A stretch of 64,000 bases of DNA from Pseudoxanthomonas sp. (GTDB taxonomy: Bacteria > Pseudomonadota > Gammaproteobacteria > Xanthomonadales > Xanthomonadaceae): positions 310,001 through 374,000 of the forward strand of contig NZ_DASYGY010000009.1 of the NCBI RefSeq assembly GCF_035999195.1, written 5' to 3'. Positions 8,464-18,665 of this stretch are shown piece after piece. Numbering within the stretch: position 1 is the stretch's first letter; each line of letters starts with the position of its first letter. Made by a program: the position numbers and the translations under genes. The notes below the pieces were generated by a model. It did no database searches, was not told where the DNA came from, and was given only the letters and a program-made list of their open reading frames with translations.

Positions 8464-8946
8464 ATGAAGCCCATATCCTGCCACCTGCCTGCCGTTCTCC
8501 TCCTCGGCGCCGCCATGCTCTCGACGCCGGTGCTGGCCGCCGATGCCTCCGTGGATGCCCGCCTCACCGCGCGTGGCATCCAGTTCGAGGTGGACGGGGA
8601 CGGCGACTACAAGGTGACCTACTCCTACCAGCAGGAAAACCGAAGCCAGCTGGTGTTCGTGTCCGGCCGAACCGAGCAGGTCAACGGCATCAGCATCCGC
8701 GAAGTCTTTTCGCCCGCCGGTCGTGTGGCGGCTGACGGCATCGACGGCACCAAGGCGCTCGCCCTGCTGGCCGACAGCCGCAGCAAGAAGCTCGGCAGCT
8801 GGGAGATCGCGGGCGACGTCCTCTACTTCGTCATCAAGCTGCCCGACAGCATCGACGCTGCCGCGCTCGAGGCGGCGATGGACATCGCCTCCGAAACGGC
8901 GGACAACAAGGAGATCGAGCTCTCCGGCGACAAGGACGATCTGTAA
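8464..8946 (+). CDS. Secreted protein with YbjN-like character, function unknown
   Basis: 160 aa from ATG 8464. In-frame ATGs at 8437 and 8455 are possible, but a CACAAT box at 8433-8438 suggests transcription starts after 8437. Signal peptide MKPISCHLPAVLLLGAAMLSTPVLAAD. The mature part (LTARGIQFEVDGDGDYKVTY, QLVFVSGRTEQVNG) resembles the alpha/beta YbjN-type fold, and the C-terminal helix ends acidic. The next gene starts on the base after its stop codon, so the two are probably cotranscribed. Role unknown. Confidence 0.65.
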   Translation: MKPISCHLPAVLLLGAAMLSTPVLAADASVDARLTARGIQFEVDGDGDYKVTYSYQQENRSQLVFVSGRTEQVNGISIREVFSPAGRVAADGIDGTKALALLADSRSKKLGSWEIAGDVLYFVIKLPDSIDAAALEAAMDIASETADNKEIELSGDKDDL

Positions 8947-9408
8947 GTGAGCTATCGCGAGGGACGCTTCTGGCAGCCGGACGTCACCGTGGCCACGGTC
9001 GTGGTCCGCGATGGCAGGCTGCTGATGGTGGAGGAACGCGCGCAGGGCCGTCTGGTGTTCAACCAGCCGGCCGGCCACCTGGAACCCGACGAGAGCCTGC
9101 TGGAAGCCGCCCGCCGCGAGACGCTGGAGGAAACCGGCTGGGAGGTCGCGCCGACCGCCTTCATCGGCGCCTACCAGTGGAAGGCCGAGACCGGCCGCCA
9201 CTACCTGCGCTTCGCCTTCGCCGCGGATCCCGTGCGCCATCTGCCCGAGCGGCCGCTCGACGACGGCATCGTGCAGGCGCTGTGGCTGACGCCGTCCGAA
9301 CTGCAGGCGCAGTCGGACCGTCACCGCAGCCCGCTGGTGTGGCAGGTGGTGCAGGACTTCCTGGCCGGGCGCCGCTCGCCGCTGTCGACGCTGCAGCAGA
9401 TCGCATGA
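8947..9408 (+). CDS. nudJ: Nudix hydrolase, NudJ-like
   Basis: 153 aa, GTG start immediately after the previous stop (zero gap). The Nudix box runs from Gly43 to Trp65 (GHLEPDESLLEAA, REtLEETGW) with all catalytic Glu. Family members remove phosphate from nucleoside di/triphosphates and thiamine pyrophosphate precursors. Placement directly before mnmA and hflD matches E. coli nudJ(ymfB)-mnmA-hflD and supports the NudJ assignment. Its stop overlaps the mnmA start (ATGA), so translation is coupled. Confidence 0.88.
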   Translation: MSYREGRFWQPDVTVATVVVRDGRLLMVEERAQGRLVFNQPAGHLEPDESLLEAARRETLEETGWEVAPTAFIGAYQWKAETGRHYLRFAFAADPVRHLPERPLDDGIVQALWLTPSELQAQSDRHRSPLVWQVVQDFLAGRRSPLSTLQQIA

Positions 9409-10523
9409 GCGCCCCGCGCGTCATCGTCGGCGTGTCCGGTGGCGTGGATTCGTCCGTCGCTGCCCTGCAGCTGGTGCAGGCGGGTGAGTCCGTCGCCGGC
9501 CTCTTCATGCAGAACTGGGCCGACGACGGGACCGGCGAGTGCCGCGCGGAAGACGATCGCCGCGATGCGGTCGCGGTCTGCGGCCGGCTGGGCATTCCGT
9601 TCCACTTCCGCGACTTCTCCGGCGAGTACTGGCGGGGCGTGTTCGAGCACTTCCTCGCCGAATATGCCGCCGGACGCACGCCCAACCCGGACGTGCTGTG
9701 CAATCGCGAGGTCAAGTTCAAGCATTTCCTCGATGCGGCACGGGAACTGGGCGCCGAGAAGATCGCCACCGGCCACTACGCACGCATCGACCAGCAGGGT
9801 GGCCGCTGGCGCCTTCTGCGCGGCATGGATCGCAGCAAGGACCAGAGCTACTTCCTGCACCAGCTTGGCCAGGCACAGCTGTCGGCCACCCTGTTCCCGA
9901 TCGGCGGGCTGCAGAAGACCGAGCTGCGCCGCATCGCGCGCGAGGCAGGGTTGCAGACGCACGACAAGAAGGATTCCACCGGCATCTGCTTCATCGGGGA
10001 GCGCGACTTCCGCGAATTCCTCGGGCGCTACCTGCCGGCGAAGCAAGGCGAGATGCGCGACCCGGCGGGCCAGGTGATCGGCGAGCATCCCGGTGTGTTC
10101 TATTTCACCCTGGGCCAGCGCGAAGGCCTTCAGATCGGCGGCGTGCGCGGGCGTCCGCAGGCGCCGTGGTATGTGGTCGGCAAGGACGTGGCGAACAATG
10201 TGCTGTACGTCGACCAGGACACGCAGAGCCCGTACCTGATGTCGGTGCGGCTGTGGACCGAAACCGCGCACTGGGTGGGGGGCAGTCCGCCCGCCGCGCG
10301 GTTCGCCTGCACCGCACAGACACGCTACCGCCAGCCGGATGAAGCCTGTGACGTGGAGGTCCACGACGACGGCACGGTGTCGGTGCATTTTCCGCGCCCG
10401 CAGCGCGCCGTCACGCCGGGCCAGTCGCTGGTCCTCTACGCTGGCGACGAATGCCTGGGAGGCGCGGTGATCGCGCGCACGGACGCCCCTCTCGAAACGA
10501 AACTCGCGGAGCAAGCAGCTTGA
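9405..10523 (+). CDS. mnmA: tRNA-specific 2-thiouridylase MnmA
   Basis: 372 aa from ATG 9405, overlapping the nudJ stop by 4 bp. The enzyme thiolates U34 of Lys, Glu and Gln tRNAs. Visible elements: PP-loop GVSGGVDSS (about residues 9-17), LFMQNWADD, NPDVLCNREVKFKHF with a conserved Cys near residue 101, ATGHYAR, KDQSYFLHQL, and DSTGICFIGERDFREFL with the second conserved Cys near 195. Length is normal. The longer frame upstream lies inside nudJ and is not used. The hflD TTG overlaps its stop. Confidence 0.97.
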   Translation: MSAPRVIVGVSGGVDSSVAALQLVQAGESVAGLFMQNWADDGTGECRAEDDRRDAVAVCGRLGIPFHFRDFSGEYWRGVFEHFLAEYAAGRTPNPDVLCNREVKFKHFLDAARELGAEKIATGHYARIDQQGGRWRLLRGMDRSKDQSYFLHQLGQAQLSATLFPIGGLQKTELRRIAREAGLQTHDKKDSTGICFIGERDFREFLGRYLPAKQGEMRDPAGQVIGEHPGVFYFTLGQREGLQIGGVRGRPQAPWYVVGKDVANNVLYVDQDTQSPYLMSVRLWTETAHWVGGSPPAARFACTAQTRYRQPDEACDVEVHDDGTVSVHFPRPQRAVTPGQSLVLYAGDECLGGAVIARTDAPLETKLAEQAA

Positions 10524-11131
10524 GCAATCGATACTCCGACCGCGTACTGGCCCTGGCCGGGCTGGCGCAGTCCCTCCACCAGGTCCGCCGCATCGCCGAG
10601 ACCGGCCAGTCCGAAGGTGCGGCCGTGCAGGCGGCGCTGGACAGCGTGTTCCGCATCGACGCCGCCACGCCGCTGGCCGTGTACGGCCGTATCGGCGACC
10701 TCGCCCCGGGCCTGCGCGTACTGCGCGGCTACCTGGCCAAGGAAACGCAGGACAACGGCCTCTCCCGCCTGGCCATGGCCGTGCTGCAGCTGGAGCGTCG
10801 GTTCGTGCGCGAAGAGGACACGGTGCATGCGGTCACGCGTGGCCTGGCCGAGATCGCGCCCCGCGCCGAGCAGCAGGGCAGCACGCATCCGGACGTGCTG
10901 TCCGCGCTGGGCGGCCTGTACGCCGACACCATCAGCCATCTGCGTCCGCGCGTGATGGTCCAGGGCAATCCGCATTACTTGGGACAGCCCGGCGTGGTGG
11001 CGGAGATCCGCGCCATCCTGCTCGCCGCCGTGCGCTCGGCGGTGCTGTGGCGGCAGTTGGGCGGCACGATGTGGGACTTCGTCTTCAGCCGGCGGCAGAT
11101 GCTGGACGCCGTGGACGACTGGCTGCCCTGA
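10520..11131 (+). CDS. hflD: High frequency lysogenization protein HflD homolog
   Basis: 203 aa from a TTG at 10520 that overlaps the mnmA stop (TTGA). It reads MSNRYSDRVLALAGLAQSLHQVR, then an all-helical protein with ALDSVFRIDA, LRVLRGYLAKE, RLAMAVLQLERRF and GDL/RAILLAAVRSAVLWRQLGG, matching HflD/YcfC. E. coli HflD is a membrane-peripheral protein that binds phage lambda CII; its housekeeping role is unclear. The conserved mnmA-hflD pairing supports the call. Later ATG codons would remove the conserved start helix. Confidence 0.93.
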   Translation: MSNRYSDRVLALAGLAQSLHQVRRIAETGQSEGAAVQAALDSVFRIDAATPLAVYGRIGDLAPGLRVLRGYLAKETQDNGLSRLAMAVLQLERRFVREEDTVHAVTRGLAEIAPRAEQQGSTHPDVLSALGGLYADTISHLRPRVMVQGNPHYLGQPGVVAEIRAILLAAVRSAVLWRQLGGTMWDFVFSRRQMLDAVDDWLP

Positions 11132-11147
11132 CCCGCCATCGCGCAAG

Positions 11148-11175
11148 AAAAAGGCCCGGCATTGCCGGGCCTTTT
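11148..11175. terminator. Shared terminator between hflD and acnB
   Basis: Hairpin AAAAAGGCCCGGC / GCCGGGCCTTTT with an ATT loop between the convergent ends of hflD (11131) and acnB (11192). Flanking A and T runs make it bidirectional. Confidence 0.85.
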
Positions 11176-11191
11176 CGTTACTGCCTGCCGA

Positions 11192-13783
11192 TCAGGCCGC
11201 GACGGTCTTCGCCACGTCCTGGTATTCCTCGATCTGGTCGAAGTTCATGTAGCGGTAGATCTCGGCGCCCTTCTCGTTGATCACGCCGATGTCGGCCATG
11301 TACTCGGCCTTGGTCGGGATCCTGCCCAGGCGCGAGCAGATCGCGGCCAGCTCTGCCGAGCCGAGGAACACGTTGGAGTTGCGGCCCAGGCGGTTGGGGA
11401 AGTTGCGGGTCGAGGTGGAGAACACCGTCGCGCCCTCGCGCACCTGCGCCTGGTTGCCCATGCACAGCGAGCAGCCCGGCATTTCCATGCGCGCACCGGC
11501 GGTACCGAAGGTGCCGTAGACGCCTTCCTTGGTCAGCTCGGACGCATCCATCTTGGTCGGCGGCGCGACCCACAGGCGGGTCGGAATGTCGCGCTTGCCT
11601 TCCAGCAGCTTGGCCGCCGCGCGGAAATGTCCGATGTTGGTCATGCACGAGCCGATGAAGACCTCATCGATCGCGGTGCCGGCCACGTCGGACAGCGTCT
11701 TCACGTCGTCCGGATCGTTCGGGCAGGCCAGCAGCGGCTCGTGCACCTCGGCCAGGTCGATCTCGATGACGGCGGCGTACTCGGCGTCGGCATCCGGCTC
11801 CAGCAGCTGCGGGTCGGCCAGCCAGGCTTCCATCTTGGCGATGCGGCGGGCCAGCGAACGGGCGTCGGCATAGCCTTCGGCGATCATCCACTTCAACAGC
11901 GTGATGTTGCTGGTGAGGTACTCGATGATCGGTTCCTTGTTCAGTCGCACGGTGCAGCCGGCGGCCGAGCGTTCTGCCGAGGCGTCGGACAGCTCGAACG
12001 CCTGTTCCACCTTCAGGTCCGGCAGGCCTTCGATCTCGAGGATGCGGCCGGAGAAGATGTTCTTCTTGCCCTGCTTGGCGACGGTCAGCAGGCCCGACTT
12101 CAGCGCGTAGTACGGGATGGCATTGACCAGGTCGCGCAGGGTAACGCCGGGCTGCATCTCGCCCTTGAAGCGCACCAGCACCGATTCCGGCATGTCCAGC
12201 GGCATCACGCCGGTGGCCGCGGCGAATGCGACCAGGCCCGAGCCGGCCGGGAACGAGATGCCCACCGGGAAACGCGTGTGCGAGTCGCCGCCGGTGCCGA
12301 CGGTGTCGGGCAGCAGCATGCGGTTGAGCCAGCTGTGGATCACGCCGTCGCCCGGGCGCAGCGAGATGCCGCCACGGGTGGAGATGAACTCCGGCAGCGT
12401 GTGGTGCGTCTTCACGTCGACCGGCTTCGGATAGGCCGCCGTGTGGCAGAACGACTGCATCACCAGATCGGCCGAGAAGCCCAGGCAGGCCAGGTCCTTC
12501 AACTCGTCGCGGGTCATCGGGCCGGTGGTGTCCTGCGAGCCCACCGAGGTCATCTTCGGTTCGCAGTAGGTGCCCGGGCGCACGCCCTGGCCTTCCGGCA
12601 GGCCACAGGCGCGGCCCACCATCTTCTGCGCCAGCGAGAAGCCCTTACCGCTGTCGGCCGGCTGCTGCGGCTGGCGGAACAGGTCCGTCGCCGGCAGCTT
12701 CAGCGCTTCGCGCGCCTTCGCGGTCAGCCCGCGGCCGATGATCAGCGGAATGCGGCCACCGGCACGCACTTCGTCGAACAGCACCTCGGACTTCACCTGG
12801 AACTCGGCGATCACCTGCCCGTCCTTCAGTGCCTTGCCCTCGTACGTGCGCAGCTCGACCACGTCGCCGTGGTTCATCTGCGACACGTCGAGTTCGATCG
12901 GCAGCGCGCCTGCGTCCTCCATGGTGTTGTAGAAGATCGGGGCGATCTTGGAACCCAGGCAGACGCCGCCGAAGCGCTTGTTAGGGATGAACGGGATGTC
13001 CTCGCCGGTGAACCACAGCACGCTATTGGTCGCCGACTTGCGCGAGGAACCGGTGCCGACCACGTCGCCGACGTAGGCGACCAGGTGGCCCTTCTCCTTC
13101 AGCGACAGGATTTCCTGCACCGGACCGCGCTTGCCGTCTTCCTCGGGTACGAACGGCGCGTCGGGGCGCTTGTTCTTCAGCATCGCCAGCGCGTGCAGCG
13201 GGATGTCCGGGCGCGTGGTCGCGTCGGGTGCAGGCGACAGGTCGTCGGTATTCGTCTCGCCGGGCACCTTGAACACGGTGATAGTGAGCGACTGGGGCAC
13301 TTCCGGCTTGCTGGTGAACCACTCGGCATCGGCCCAGCTCTTCAGCACTGCCTGGGCGTGGGCGTTGCCCTGCTCGGCCTTCTCCTGCACGTCGTGGAAG
13401 CTGTCGAACATCAGCAGCGTGTGCTTCAGGCCTTCGGCGGCGGTCGCACCCAGCTCGGCGTTGTCCAGCAGCTCGATCAGCGGGTGGATGTTGTAGCCGC
13501 CCAGCATCGTGCCCAGCAGCTCGGTGGCGCGCTTGGGCGTGATCAGCGGGGTCTTCTCGGTGCCGAATGCGACGGCGGCCAGGTAGGACGCTTTCACCTT
13601 GGCGGCATCGTCGACACCGGCAGGCACACGGTGGGTGATCAGCTCGACCAGGAAGTCTTCCTCCCCGGCCGGCGGATTCTTCAGCAGTTCGATGACCTCG
13701 GCCGTCTGCTGGGCCGACAGCGGCAGCGGCGGGATGCCCAGCGCGGCGCGCTCGGCTACGTGGTGGCGATAGGCTTCCAACAT
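11192..13783 (-). CDS. acnB: Aconitate hydratase B (bifunctional, 2-methylisocitrate dehydratase)
   Basis: 863 aa, AcnB type: an N-terminal HEAT-like domain (MLEAYRHHVAERAALGIPPLP), a swivel domain with GTGSSRKSATNSVLWF, then the catalytic domains. Fe-S ligands are seen in GSCMTNIGHFR and the SLCMGN segment. AcnB is the main TCA-cycle aconitase and isomerises citrate to isocitrate. A GGAG ribosome site precedes the ATG. It shares the locus with acnA, but the sequences are of different aconitase families, so this is not a recent duplication. The VapBC-like pair upstream is on the same strand. Confidence 0.97.
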   Translation of the reverse strand: MLEAYRHHVAERAALGIPPLPLSAQQTAEVIELLKNPPAGEEDFLVELITHRVPAGVDDAAKVKASYLAAVAFGTEKTPLITPKRATELLGTMLGGYNIHPLIELLDNAELGATAAEGLKHTLLMFDSFHDVQEKAEQGNAHAQAVLKSWADAEWFTSKPEVPQSLTITVFKVPGETNTDDLSPAPDATTRPDIPLHALAMLKNKRPDAPFVPEEDGKRGPVQEILSLKEKGHLVAYVGDVVGTGSSRKSATNSVLWFTGEDIPFIPNKRFGGVCLGSKIAPIFYNTMEDAGALPIELDVSQMNHGDVVELRTYEGKALKDGQVIAEFQVKSEVLFDEVRAGGRIPLIIGRGLTAKAREALKLPATDLFRQPQQPADSGKGFSLAQKMVGRACGLPEGQGVRPGTYCEPKMTSVGSQDTTGPMTRDELKDLACLGFSADLVMQSFCHTAAYPKPVDVKTHHTLPEFISTRGGISLRPGDGVIHSWLNRMLLPDTVGTGGDSHTRFPVGISFPAGSGLVAFAAATGVMPLDMPESVLVRFKGEMQPGVTLRDLVNAIPYYALKSGLLTVAKQGKKNIFSGRILEIEGLPDLKVEQAFELSDASAERSAAGCTVRLNKEPIIEYLTSNITLLKWMIAEGYADARSLARRIAKMEAWLADPQLLEPDADAEYAAVIEIDLAEVHEPLLACPNDPDDVKTLSDVAGTAIDEVFIGSCMTNIGHFRAAAKLLEGKRDIPTRLWVAPPTKMDASELTKEGVYGTFGTAGARMEMPGCSLCMGNQAQVREGATVFSTSTRNFPNRLGRNSNVFLGSAELAAICSRLGRIPTKAEYMADIGVINEKGAEIYRYMNFDQIEEYQDVAKTVAA

Positions 13784-13835
13784 GGGTGGCTCCGGTCGTT
13801 CGTTGATGCGGTGGAATGGGAAAGCGGGGTGCTGC

Positions 13836-14237
13836 TTATTCGTTCGCGGGCACGATCAGTTTCAGGCCCTTGAAATAGTCGCGGTGGAAGGCGGTGTCGA
13901 AGGTGATCAGACCGTCGCACTGCAGCAGCGCGTGCGCGCCGACCAGGAAGTCGGCGATCGGCCGCGGTTCGCCACTGCGCTGGCGGTGCCGGCGCTGCAT
14001 CTCGCCGGCCCGCAGCGCGGACTTGGCTTCGACGGCGCTGAAGTGGACACCCATCTCCTCCAGCGCGGCCAGGGCATCGGCACCGTTGCGCAACGAGGCG
14101 CACAGCTGCGCCAGTGCGGCATCGCAGACCACGACGCGTCCGCTGCCCAGGCTCTGGCGCAGGCCGGCCTCGACCGCATCGGCACGCGGGCCGTCGGTCA
14201 GCAGCTCGATCAGGACGGGCGCGTCGACGGCGATCAT
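13836..14237 (-). CDS. vapC: VapC-like PIN-domain toxin (one acidic residue replaced)
   Basis: 133 aa PIN protein. Active-site acids Asp5 (MIAVD), Asp96 (PIADFLVGA) and Asp114 (ITFDTAF) are in place. The acid usually present in the second motif (xLAEL) is Gln44 here (ALAQL). VapC toxins cut tRNA or rRNA and are neutralised by the partner. Its start overlaps the antitoxin stop (ATGA), so the pair is one translation-coupled operon. Loss of Glu could lower or alter nuclease activity; Asp39 or Glu11 might substitute. Target RNA unknown. Confidence 0.85.
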   Translation of the reverse strand: MIAVDAPVLIELLTDGPRADAVEAGLRQSLGSGRVVVCDAALAQLCASLRNGADALAALEEMGVHFSAVEAKSALRAGEMQRRHRQRSGEPRPIADFLVGAHALLQCDGLITFDTAFHRDYFKGLKLIVPANE

Positions 14238-14440
14238 TCGCGGGTGGTGCCCTTGGCGGCATCCGCGTCGAGGGCGAACTTGCCGCGCACGCGCGAAATC
14301 GCGTCGTCGACGCTCTTCCGCAACACGATGCGGCTACCCTCCAGTTCGACCTTCAGCACACTGCCCTTGGTCAGGCCCAGCGCATCGCGCACGGCCTTGG
14401 GCAGGGTGATCTGGCCGCGTTCGGCCACGGTGGCTTCCAT
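14234..14440 (-). CDS. vapB: AbrB/MazE-type antitoxin of the PIN toxin
   Basis: 68 aa from ATG 14440. A GTG two codons upstream is less likely, because the AGAGGG ribosome site is well spaced only for the ATG. The swapped-hairpin AbrB fold is seen in ATVAERGQITLPKAVRDALGL and GSVLKVELEGSRIVLRK (DNA-binding), and the C-terminal tail (SRVRGKFALDADAAKG) should wrap the toxin. Such antitoxins repress their own operon, and a matching palindrome lies over the -10 box 16-38 bp upstream. Confidence 0.85.
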   Translation of the reverse strand: MEATVAERGQITLPKAVRDALGLTKGSVLKVELEGSRIVLRKSVDDAISRVRGKFALDADAAKGTTRE

Positions 14441-14455
14441 CGTCACGCCCTCTTG

Positions 14456-14478
14456 AGTATGGATGAATTATACATACT
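14456..14478. promoter_or_regulatory. vapBC operator/promoter palindrome
   Basis: Inverted repeat AGTATG - 11 bp - CATACT, perfect in both 6-bp arms. The minus-strand -10 box TATAAT (14467-14472) lies inside the spacer. An antitoxin dimer binding here would block RNA polymerase, the usual autoregulation for this class. The -35 region (TTCGGT, 17 bp upstream) is weak. Confidence 0.6.
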
Positions 14479-14644
14479 TTCGTTGACGTACCGAATGCGA
14501 ACCCGTTCCGCTACCCCGTCCGTTGGTCGGGTCCCGGCCCTGGCCGGGGTTGGCGGATAATCCGGGCAAGCCTCGACAAGACGCGCGGGACAGACGCCTT
14601 ATGCTGCTCCCGCACCCCTTTTCCCAGCTACAGGAGCCTCCGCG

Positions 14645-17410
<2,766 letters not shown>

Positions 17411-17421
17411 GGTCCGCGGAA

Positions 17422-17450
17422 GAACGCCCGCCGAGGCACGGCGGGCGTTC
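17422..17450 (+). terminator. Terminator after acnA
   Basis: 12-bp perfect stem GAACGCCCGCCG / CGGCGGGCGTTC with a 5-nt loop, 11 bp after the acnA stop. No long T-tract follows. Confidence 0.7.
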
Positions 17451-17453
17451 CCC

Positions 17454-17478
17454 TGCAGGAGCGACGTGAGTCGCGACC
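17454..17478 (+). repeat. REP-like palindromic element, single copy
   Basis: TGCAGGAGCGACGTGAGTCG followed by CGACC. It carries the small GCGAC-gtga-GTCGC hairpin seen in two other places in the window (26885-26945 and 52951-53017), where it occurs as an inverted pair. Here no inverted partner is visible. It sits just behind the acnA terminator, as expected for intergenic REP elements. Confidence 0.65.
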
Positions 17479-17624
17479 GGATACCGGTGTTGTCCGGCCA
17501 CGACGGGCCAGGCGCTTCCCTGCCCGCCCTTGTCGCCCGGCACACGCCGACACGTTGCCGGTTCTGCATGCTCCCGGCGTTGCGGCTCTTGAAGCCCTTC
17601 GCATCGGGGCCACGGAGACCGCAC

Positions 17625-18104
17625 ATGACACCACGTATCCAGCGTCCGGTATTTCGGTACGCGGGCATCTGCTTCGGCATGCTGGCAGCCTGCGGATGCC
17701 TTGCGGCCCATCCCGATGCCGAGCAGGCACGGCGCATCGCCGATCAGTTCGTCGCCGGCCAGCAGGCGGCGGCAGGCAACCCGCAGGAGAGCCGGGAGGC
17801 CGGCGAGGTGGTCGCGACCGATCTCGACGGCGATGGCCAGGCCGAGATCGTCGTCCTCTGGACCATGTACGGTCCGACCTACTGGGACCATGGCGTCGCC
17901 GTGCTGGCGAAACGGGGATCGCGCTACGTCCCCGCGGGAGAAACGCAGGACGCCCTGGGCCTGGTGGAAGGGATGACCGTGGCAGGCGGGGTGATCGAGC
18001 TGAAGACGAAGTGGCCAGGGCCCCATGATCCGCGCTGCTGTCCCACCGTGCCCAAAACGCTGCGCTATCGCTGGACGGCGGGAGCGCTCAGCCCGTTGAA
18101 ATGA
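17625..18104 (+). CDS. Putative lipoprotein, function unknown
   Basis: 159 aa from ATG 17625, preceded by GGAG at good spacing; the longer frame upstream overlaps the acnA end and is not used. The N-terminus ends FGMLAACG, a lipobox (LAAC) for signal peptidase II, so it is probably an outer- or inner-membrane lipoprotein. The segment DLDGDGQAEIVVLW resembles a calcium-binding FG-GAP/integrin-like loop. A CC pair occurs near the C-terminus (DPRCCPTV). It lies between rpfA and rpfB without a known role in DSF signalling. Confidence 0.65.
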   Translation: MTPRIQRPVFRYAGICFGMLAACGCLAAHPDAEQARRIADQFVAGQQAAAGNPQESREAGEVVATDLDGDGQAEIVVLWTMYGPTYWDHGVAVLAKRGSRYVPAGETQDALGLVEGMTVAGGVIELKTKWPGPHDPRCCPTVPKTLRYRWTAGALSPLK

Positions 18105-18110
18105 CGGCGG

Positions 18111-18551
18111 CTAACGGCCGCGCTCCCATCGCGCGTGGTGCACGCGCCAGTCGTCCGCCTCCAGGCGCCAGGCCGTCACCACCCGATACGTGCCCGCCTG
18201 GTCCGGCAGCACGCCACCCTGGCCGGCGGTCAGCAGCAGGTCGAACGCCACCTCCGCATTGTCGCCATCGACCGAAACATCCAGCGGACCGGTGGTGGCG
18301 CCGATGCGCGTGTTCGTCAGCGCACGCGCGCGCAGCAGGTTGTGCAATGCAGCACGATCGAGGCCGTCCTCGCCCACGAAATCCGTGCTGACACCCTCGA
18401 TGAAATCGCTCGGGCTGCCCGCCTCCACCGCCGCCTGCATGGTGTCGAACTGCTGCCGCAACCGGGCTTCCGGTGTATCGGAGGCGCAGGCAGCGAGCAG
18501 CGAGAGACAGGCGAGCAACCCGCCGCGAAACGTGATTCCGGTCTTCGCCAT
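18111..18551 (-). CDS. Putative lipoprotein, SnoaL/NTF2-like size, function unknown
   Basis: 146 aa from ATG 18551, which has AAGGCGAAGG upstream; ATG 18572 would add 7 residues. The signal ends LSLLAACAS (lipobox LAAC). Mature sequence DTPEARLRQQFDTMQAAVEAGSPSDFIEGVSTDFVG and the YRVVTAWRLEADDWRVHHARWE ending are those of a small NTF2-like alpha+beta domain. It converges with the preceding lipoprotein gene (6 bp gap) and is divergent from rpfB. Role unknown. Confidence 0.7.
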   Translation of the reverse strand: MAKTGITFRGGLLACLSLLAACASDTPEARLRQQFDTMQAAVEAGSPSDFIEGVSTDFVGEDGLDRAALHNLLRARALTNTRIGATTGPLDVSVDGDNAEVAFDLLLTAGQGGVLPDQAGTYRVVTAWRLEADDWRVHHARWERGR

Positions 18552-18665
18552 CCAAACCTTCGCCTTTTCCATCCGGAACGGTATGCTCCCGACAGGCGCC
18601 GCGTGCGGCGTTTGCCCATTGAGCGCCGCAAGGCAACCCGAAGACCCTGGGGAGGGAATGGAACG

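Noticed and set aside
11162..13873. Very long open frames opposite acnB, clpA, recJ, carB and dnaK
   Set aside because: They are antisense shadows caused by high GC content at third codon positions; the sense strands encode clear conserved enzymes.
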